A model generated the notes under the pieces. It had not been told where the DNA came from. It did no database searches and saw only the letters and a list, made by a program, of their open reading frames with translations. The position numbers were made by a program, and so were the translations under genes. From Saccoglossus kowalevskii (lineage: Eukaryota; Hemichordata; Enteropneusta; Harrimaniidae), in contig NW_003128863.1 in assembly GCF_000003605.2 (NCBI RefSeq), positions 376,922 through 413,375 on the forward strand: a DNA stretch of 36,454 bases, written 5' to 3'. Below, piece after piece: positions 31,103-36,454 of this stretch. How positions within the stretch are numbered: the first letter of the stretch is position 1; every line of letters begins with the position of its first letter.

Positions 31103-32349
31103 TGCGTTAGTGAAATATTGGCTTTAAATAATTTTGTGTTCCTACGATGTCTTGAGTGACATAAATGCTGACATTGGACGTTAGATAAACAGACATTGTC
31201 TGCGACAGGAAACTTGTCATTTAATCCGTCCCAAAAATAAACATTATGCAAATTTCAAATTTTAGATAAGCTCGGATGCCGTATCAAGGTTTAAAGAAAC
31301 CATTTTATAATTTTCTGAAAAATCAAGAACAAAATTAAAAATGTTCTTCTCACTAACTTAATCGATCAGTATTTGACATTTACTGCAATTTGGGTTCTAA
31401 TGTGAATTACTACCATTGGTCTGATGTGCTTGTCAAATTCCATTAAAATGTTTTAAGGCGCAACTAACGTGTTTCCCAAAGGTTTTACAGAAGCTAGACG
31501 CAGTATGAAATATGTTTATGTAGTGGGGATGGGGAAGTAAGATTATAAATATAAAATTGGCATAACCAGCCTATTTTAAAAGTTATTGCAACTGATTAAT
31601 GATATATATTCTTTTCTAATTTACTTCGATTTATTTTAATTTTATTTCTATTCACGCTTCGATTAAAAAAATGTTCTATGCAAATCAAAATTGTCATAAA
31701 ATGTAACTCGTGTCGGTTTGTTTATTATGCTCATAATTATGAATACAACTTGTACACAGGCACTGTTCACGCCTGTCAAGTGTTGGCATAGAAACATCAT
31801 ATGTGATCTCAACACCACCAATGTATTAATCATAACTATAATATCTACACTCATCTAGCGATTGGCGGCAGGTAATCGATTTCAACGAACAATGAAACAA
31901 ATACATACGGTTATTGTGAGAAACAGTTGATACAGAGAATTTTAGAATTGGTGGTAACCATTATGTAAACACCGTTGGTATGTAATAAATTAGCTACAGC
32001 AAAGATCATTTGTTTACAAACTAATAACTGAAAACATCAGAGTAACATTTGCGCCTTATGGATAAAAGACATTACACAAATAATACCTACAAATGGGAAT
32101 CCGAGTTATACCTTTGCGCAAATAGAAAACAAGCAATAAGCAACGAAGGATTGAAGCGTTTCCAAATTTGTTGGGCAGGGCATACATATATTAAGAATTT
32201 ATTATGAATATAAATTATGCTTTTTTGACACTGTAAACATACCATGTTGTATTTTTCGGTTGGCTGTTCTTTATTTTCAGCTTTATTATAAAAAGTAAGA
32301 ATGCCTACACATAGTTTTGTTGTAACTACATTCCTATGGTGCACATGGA
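31103..32349. other. Intergenic, probable promoter of minus gene on its left
   Basis: This separates the divergent minus gene and gene B. No ORF or RNA gene is supported. Confidence 0.45.
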
Positions 32350-32357
32350 TATAAAAG
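32350..32357 (+). promoter_or_regulatory. Upstream TATA box of gene B
   Basis: TATAAAAG, 152 bases upstream of the second TATA box. A donor-like CTT|GTAAGC follows about 45 bases on, so it could drive an alternative leader exon. Confidence 0.35.
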
Positions 32358-32501
32358 GGATATATATATCTAAAGACTAGATTGTTTGTGCGCTTGTAAG
32401 CGATTATACATTTTCGCTTGCCACCTACTCTTCATAGCTCAACCATCAGGTTCATAGCCTCGTTATTACCCGTGATCTAATGGAATCGTCCACAATTTAT
32501 G

Positions 32502-32509
32502 TATAAAAA
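32502..32509 (+). promoter_or_regulatory. TATA box of LDLa gene B
   Basis: TATAAAAA in the context GTATAAAAAGGC, about 80 bases before the donor AATCAG|GTAAAC. The spacing fits a short 5'UTR exon. Confidence 0.6.
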
Positions 32510-32532
32510 GGCAAACCCCAGACTGTGCGACA

Positions 32533-32581
32533 TCTATCACATCGTGTCCATTGAACTTGACCTTCGCAGTGAGAAAATCAG
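32533..32581 (+). other. Probable 5'UTR exon of gene B
   Basis: The left edge is inferred from the TATA box. The right edge is set by ATCAG|GTAAAC (GT at 32582-32583). The following intron (32582-33054, 473 bases) ends in TACTTTTTCCAG. Confidence 0.5.
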
Positions 32582-33066
32582 GTAAACCCACTGTCATTGT
32601 TATTTTAACGAATACCATTGTAATTATATTGCTACAAGTCGTTATTATTCTGACATAGTGATTTACTTTGAAAACAAACTTAATTATTGTGAATAGCTTT
32701 ACCATTAGATACCACATTTCATATCAGTTTTTTTTTTAGATTTTATCCTTTAATGCATATGAGTGTAACCAATATATTTTTTATTTAGCTAGTCAGTTTA
32801 AACTATATTACGTGTTGTTGGGGCATACTTTGAAATCAAAATGTGTGTAGTAAATGTTTGCCTTGTGACGACAAACTACAATATGTGTGCCACAAATTTG
32901 CTACAATGCAAAGCAAGAACAAGATACGGGAAGTAATTTTTAACATATCAGATGAATCGTAGCATTTTATTGATTGTCATCGGTAAATCATATACACACG
33001 GTACACATAATGATAATGATAATTAAAAAAATATAATTGTATTACTTTTTCCAGTGATATTCGAAA

Positions 33067-35451
33067 ATGGTGACACGTGTTTTAATTCTCGCTCTAGTAG
33101 CCGGCCTGTTCAGCAATGTGTCTGGTAAGTTAGTCGGAAAGCCACACGTTTATATATGTCTATACCATTTCATTGGAGATGAAATATTACCGTTGTTAAA
33201 GTTGCAATTGGTGTTTTTATAAGCACAATTTCGGTCACCACCTCACTAAATCGATTGATACTATGTAGTGCCCCTACCAGACATAATATGTGATATGGAT
33301 TCCAATAGTTTTATTTGTCCTTGTAAGTAGTTTAAAACGCGGTGATCGCCGCACCCGTCTTGTTGTGTATATGTGACTCAAAGCGACATATGCAGCGCGT
33401 GTGGAATACATTGTCTTACATGAAATTCAAACGACCACTGCCCTTTAAGCTAAGTGGCCAAAACATGGTCACTATTAGGGAGCAATATACATTCACTAAA
33501 TTCAGTATATATATCAAATATTATATTTCAGAAGATATTCGCTTATTACCTTAACTTATAATGTATCATTACAGTTGCATGTAATATCCATCACGTATAT
33601 CATGCTAGTTACATGTAATATTGTAACGTAATATTCACCACATATAACATGCTAGTTACATGTAATGTTGTAACGTGGTAATAACAAGGTCGTACATACG
33701 AATGTACTCACAATTCATTTACGCAAGTGACAGTGTTTTTAGATATTTTTTTTTCTAAATTTAAATAAAAATAATATATTTGTAAATAATCGTTATTTAA
33801 AATTGTTTGCTTATCTACGGAATATATACACTTGTAAATATATCATTAATATGTGTATAATGTTTACTCGTACATAAATTCTGGTTTTAGTAAAAAAAAT
33901 AACTTAAATAATATATAGGACACAAGACAGCGTTTTGCCAATTTCACCGTGACCATTGACTATTTAACGAAAACAAAATGTCCAACACTTGTAAAGTTGT
34001 GAAACATGTTGTTTTGTGTTTCGCTGTGTGTGGAATATAAATGTGTAACATAATTTGTGATTTTTATCATGTCACCACACATCCTCGCCCAAAATTACAC
34101 CCATTGCTTAAACCGTCTATTGCATTAACTAAGCGGTTTAGTAACCTATCAAGAATTGTAATTGTAAATGCTTCGTTCACTTTGGTTGCCAAGTACCATA
34201 ATGCGTGAACGTATTTGTAATACTACATCAAAGCCATGTTCATACATTCTGCCTGCTCAGACTTACATATTTAACACGTTTCTGGCATTTCTATAACAAA
34301 AGAAACAGTTTTTTATTCGCCCAACTTTCGAAAGTAAAAGGAAACCCCTTAACGGCCACGAGCGTAGGTGCTGACGTCAGGTTACCAAGCGAAATGGAAC
34401 AAGCAACGAGAAACTGATGGACCAATTACAATGCCGGACTCGTTACTCGTTACCGGCTTCTTGTGGCTTGGTACGCCATGACACTTGAGGCGGGAACCAA
34501 CCAAGTCAACACTTTTGCACGTACGCGGGAGGTGGTAGTATGTTGTATTATTTGCATATCCCTATCAGCCAATTAGATACGCGCATTTGGCGGCCGATAT
34601 ATTTGCATATTGACTTCTCAGCGTTCTCAGCAGTCAAAAACGTGACATATATCGAAAAACAATCTGACTCTGATTTGAGGTTTGTCGGCATATTCTCGAA
34701 GAATCATTTTTAATTTGTGAACAGGTCGCACAACTGTAATATTTTCTGCTCAACACGGTATCTTGTGCATTACTTGGGACGAGTTATGTTCTAACTAATA
34801 ACTTGAAACCGGGAGATAACCATCGGAGAACACGACTACGTCGGTCGTTTAGGCCGTCGCTGCATCAGGGTTTGTTTACGTTGTATACATACATTTAGTG
34901 CTTCTATGTATTTCATCAAGGTAATTTCATTACTCGCTATGTTTGGTTTCATTAAATTGTTCAATTATTCAGAAATGTGTTTTTAGCTTTATATTCGTTG
35001 TAACAGTAGTGTGCTGTTTTTTTCTTTTTTTTTTCGTGTCCGCGCGCGTCTTGGAAAAAAATCGCGCTTCTCAAATGTCAAACAGTCACCCGCAGCTAGT
35101 TGATGTCTACACTAATCTGAAATTAGACATATATATACGAATCGAATAATACACCAACAACGATAATTAGTATATTTGTTTCCAAATGACAGACAGATGT
35201 GGCAGTCAACAATACAAATGCGATACAATGGTCATGAAGAAGTGAGACATTTAGAAAAAAATCAGTAAATTCTAAAGTGACAATGTGTGGAAATCTAGTC
35301 ATTTGGTGAAATTATTTTAACAAAATACTTTCATTTGCAGGAGAATGCCGCCGAAGGTATTATGAATGCGATGATGGTGGTTGCGTAAGGGAAAACTTAA
35401 GATGTGATGGTACTAACCATTGTGCCGACGAATCGGATGAAACTGACTGCG
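33067..35451 (+). CDS. Secreted LDLa protein, gene B (partial; paralogue of gene A)
   Basis: Two coding exons are present, 33067-33124 (within exon 33055-33124) and 35341-35451. The first encodes MVTRVLILALVAGLFSNVSG, a signal peptide, and ends phase 1 at TCTG|GTAAGT. The second (acceptor CTTTCATTTGCAG, donor TGCG|GTATTG; 111 bases, phase 1-1) is one LDLa module with six Cys, from ECRRRYYEC to ADESDETDCG. It shares CxRRYxxxC and the SDE-x-DC box with gene A, as well as the leader intron and phase plan. No Ly6 exon appears before the window ends, so the C-terminal part should lie to the right. Intron 2 (33125-35340) contains a promoter-like cluster. Confidence 0.8.
33572..33680 (+). repeat. 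47-bp tandem repeat, about 2.5 copies
   Basis: CATGCTAGTTACATGTAAT occurs at 33601 and 33648, followed by related ATTGTAACGT text. A partial copy precedes it. It lies in gene B intron 2. Confidence 0.75.
34372..34620. promoter_or_regulatory. Promoter-like cluster in gene B intron 2
   Basis: A GC-richer island contains a CRE TGACGTCA (34372-34379), CCAAT (34422-34426 and 34569-34573) and two octamers ATTTGCAT (34550-34557 and 34601-34608). Octamer plus CCAAT is typical of H2B-type and POU-regulated promoters, but no histone or snRNA sequence follows. It could be an enhancer or alternative promoter for gene B. Confidence 0.35.
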
Positions 35452-35603
35452 GTATTGTATATTTCTGCTTACATTTCTTACTTATTGTCTATACAACATT
35501 AATTAAAGTTTACGTAAACTAAGTCATCGGACAAGGAATGTTTACAGGAAAATAATCAGTTTCAGGAATAAGGAATGTTGTGTCACGGCAACCATACTAC
35601 GAT

Positions 35604-35756
<153 letters not shown>

Positions 35757-36102
35757 TGTGTTCACTTCAAATATTTTACGGTGATTATTTTATGCATCTT
35801 CATGTTTATTAAACAGCTAAATAGTAATAATAATTGTACATATTTTCAAATTAAGTATGATATATGATATATACGTAAACTCATAATTTGTGATGTAGAT
35901 ATAATAAAACGATCCTTTACATGTTAGTGTCTTAATACGGGAAATATACTCGATGATTATGCAAACATATCTTTATATGAGCAGTTTATGGATAACTGCT
36001 CTATAATAATTCACATAAAAAGCAATTGAAATTTATTATAAAATAAACACATACACGTATTCCAACGGTACATCGCTTACCGAGCTGAAGCGGTTGTTTA
36101 AA
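35757..36102. other. Intron of gene B, no feature seen
   Basis: AT-rich, no exon found. In particular there is no LCxxC-type Ly6 exon. Confidence 0.5.
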
Positions 36103-36454
36103 TACGGTAAGGCGTGTATCGTCACTTGTATAAGGTGACCTTGCTAGCCATTAAACGATGGTAAGGTGTGTCTCGTCCCTTGTATAAGGAGACCTTGCTA
36201 GCCACCGAACGATGGTAAGGTGTGTCTCCCCTTGTACAAGGAGACCTCGCTGGCCACCAAACGATGGTAAGATGTGTCTCATCCCTTGTACAAGGAGACC
36301 TCGCTGGCCACCAAACGATGGTAAGGTGTGTCTCGTCCCTTGTATAAGGAGACCTTGCTGGCCACCAAACGATGGTAAGGTGTCTCTCCCCTTGTATAAG
36401 TAGACCTTGCTAGCCACCAAACGATGGTAAGGTGTGTCTCCCCTTGTATAAGAA
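36103..36454 (+). repeat. 52/54-bp minisatellite, at least 6.5 copies
   Basis: Unit starts (at GATGG or equivalent) fall at 36103, 36157, 36211, 36263, 36317, 36371 and 36423, so unit lengths are 54, 54, 52, 54, 54 and 52. The short form lacks GT in TCTCGTCCCTTG. The left copy is most diverged and the array runs off the window. Long frames on both strands here are products of the repeat. Confidence 0.95.

Noticed and set aside
36151-36420. Open frames on both strands with repeated SFGGQRGLL-type or RRPRWPPNDGK-type units
   Set aside because: They are translations of the minisatellite; unit lengths of 52 and 54 and the lack of start or context argue against coding.

Overview
The window is eukaryotic nuclear DNA from an animal, most likely a marine invertebrate. 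It is AT-rich. Genes are split into short exons with GT..AG introns, TATA boxes, AATAAA signals and Kozak starts, and there are microsatellites, a minisatellite and decayed retrotransposon tails. The protein types seen (LDL-receptor class A, Ly6/uPAR three-finger, NB-ARC-like NTPase) fit a bilaterian, but the sequence alone does not fix the phylum.

Layout. (1) Positions 1-4260 hold a diverged direct duplication: blocks at 616-1350/2491-3225 and 1440-1800/3985-4260. Each copy carries a palindromic CRE (TGACGTCA) and conserved splice-donor-like sites, and an older third copy of the CRE element lies at 263-421. (2) Positions 5227-7210 on + hold an NB-ARC-like STAND NTPase gene. Its Walker A and Walker B motifs are degenerate, and its reading frame breaks near 6506-6540. 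(3) Positions 7211-18850 are mostly non-coding: a pair of inverted CTCF-like motifs, a dispersed repeat, homopolymers, a Cys/His-rich coding relic and a few weak exon candidates. (4) Positions 18860-22852 on + hold a complete five-coding-exon gene for a secreted 160-residue protein: signal peptide, one LDLa module, then one 12-cysteine Ly6/uPAR domain. (5) Positions 22870-23900 hold two head-to-head non-LTR reverse transcriptase tails. (6) On the minus strand, 31102 down to about 24105 contains a multi-exon gene of unrecognised family with a putative N-terminal membrane segment. Several exon phases chain correctly; some joins are unresolved. (7) From about 32500 to the right edge on + lies the 5' part of a second LDLa gene, a paralogue of (4) with the same promoter, 5'UTR-intron and phase-1 layout. 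Its later exons lie beyond the window. The right edge holds a long (TAAA)n tract and a 52/54-bp minisatellite.

The two LDLa genes look like a small local family of secreted LDLa + three-finger proteins flanking an unrelated antisense gene. That architecture is the most interesting content here. All gene models were built by reading ORFs and splice signals by eye. No similarity search was possible, so family names rest on visible motifs.
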